Below, in pieces: positions 11,990-12,569 of a stretch of DNA of 12,569 bases. The notes beneath the pieces were generated by a model that saw only the letters and a program-made list of their open reading frames with translations, had not been told where the DNA came from and did no database searches. Both the position numbers and the translations under genes were made by a program. The stretch spans positions 1-12,569 of the forward strand of contig CALGZD010000252.1 in assembly GCA_937934635.1 (NCBI GenBank), in the 5' to 3' direction. The DNA comes from an uncultured Deinococcales bacterium. Lineage in GTDB: Bacteria > Deinococcota > Deinococci > Deinococcales > Trueperaceae. Every line of letters begins with the position of its first letter. The stretch's first letter is position 1.

Positions 11990-12569
11990 TTACATCCCAG
12001 CCATCAACTGCTTACCAACATCAAACAATCGATACCAAACATTCGGCATCAACCCTAAACCAATCGTCGCAATAAGCGCAATCAGTACAGCAATGTTGCC
12101 CATCATGCTAGCAGGTTGCGGTACGTTGATATAGTTCTCAAACTCACTCGCATACATCGTGATGATGACACGAACATAGTAAACAACAGCCACAATACTC
12201 GTGATGATGCCAAGCACAGCCAACCAAGCATAACCAGAACTCAACGCTGCTTGGAACACAACGACCTTAGCAAAGAATCCTGCTAACGGCGGAATCCCTG
12301 CAAGACTAAGCAAGAACACACTCAGCGCAGCAGCTAAGAACGGTCTGCGTCTACCAAGTCCTGCAAAGTGGTCATAACTATCTCCACCCTGCTGACGACT
12401 CACCAGCGCAAGCACTGCAAACGCACCAATGTTCATAAAGGTATAAGCCATCATGTACCAAATCACTGCTTTTGCAGCAACATCGCCAGTAGCTAAAACT
12501 GCCATACCTAAGTAACCAGCATGTGCCACTGCAGAGTAAGCCAGCATGCGCTTAACCCCAGGTTGTACC
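11990..12569 (-). CDS. nuoN: NADH-quinone oxidoreductase subunit N, C-terminal part (cut by window edge)
   Basis: The visible 193 codons continue past the right edge (reading ...VQPGVKRMLAYSAVAHAGYL at the boundary). VKRMLAYSAVAHAGYLGM is the hallmark of NuoN, and the rest shows four to five membrane helices with SLAGIPPLAGFFAK, the conserved helix-break region of the antiporter-like subunits. NuoN is one of the three proton-pumping membrane subunits of respiratory complex I and is usually the last gene of the nuo operon. That fits the terminator just downstream. The protein ends FDVGKQLMAGM. The last 40 bp of the gene are duplicated at 10859-10898. Confidence 0.95.
   Translation of the reverse strand, partial: VQPGVKRMLAYSAVAHAGYLGMAVLATGDVAAKAVIWYMMAYTFMNIGAFAVLALVSRQQGGDSYDHFAGLGRRRPFLAAALSVFLLSLAGIPPLAGFFAKVVVFQAALSSGYAWLAVLGIITSIVAVVYYVRVIITMYASEFENYINVPQPASMMGNIAVLIALIATIGLGLMPNVWYRLFDVGKQLMAGM

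Overview
The window looks like chromosomal DNA from a moderately AT-rich Gram-negative bacterium, probably a proteobacterium. The signs are a NuoN gene of respiratory complex I, a TPR/HD-GYP cyclic-di-GMP phosphodiesterase, a MoxR-type AAA+ ATPase paired with a von Willebrand A (VWA) protein, and a Crp/Fnr regulator. The exact lineage cannot be fixed from the sequence alone.

Layout, left to right. Positions 1-122 hold the 5' end of a family-4 glycosyltransferase gene (minus strand). Next is a Crp/Fnr-family regulator gene (259-1059, minus) with its own terminator. About 1.2 kb without genes follows (1060-2257); it carries two diverged copies of a palindromic repeat and several smaller repeats. 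A DMT-family transporter gene (5102-4233) and a TPR/HD-GYP gene (4252-2258) overlap and look co-transcribed. The MoxR ATPase (7977-6535) and VWA protein (6466-5201) form a second minus-strand operon, closed by a hairpin terminator at 5142-5173. Divergent from it, a VUT-family (queuosine-precursor-type) membrane transporter gene (8284-9321, plus) has a leader that can form alternative pairings, one of which covers its ribosome binding region.

The right third is accessory in character. A GH108 endolysin-like gene (10090-9482, minus) stands without other phage genes. A RelE/ParE-type toxin-antitoxin pair (10243-10802, plus) follows. Then comes a three-gene minus-strand operon with two Phd/YefM-like antitoxins and one PIN-domain toxin (11878-10928). 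The window ends in the 3' part of nuoN (11990 to the right edge, minus).

The most notable observation is that the 3' end of nuoN, together with its terminator hairpin, is present twice. One copy is at the real gene (11941-12068). The other is a relic (10811-10923) just beyond the PIN toxin gene. A 40-bp core matches at 39 of 40 positions, while the sequence on both sides is only about 73-76% identical, and the two terminator stems differ by compensating changes. The PIN/antitoxin operon sits exactly between the two copies. This suggests that a small toxin-antitoxin cassette entered at the nuoN 3' end and brought a replacement gene end with it.
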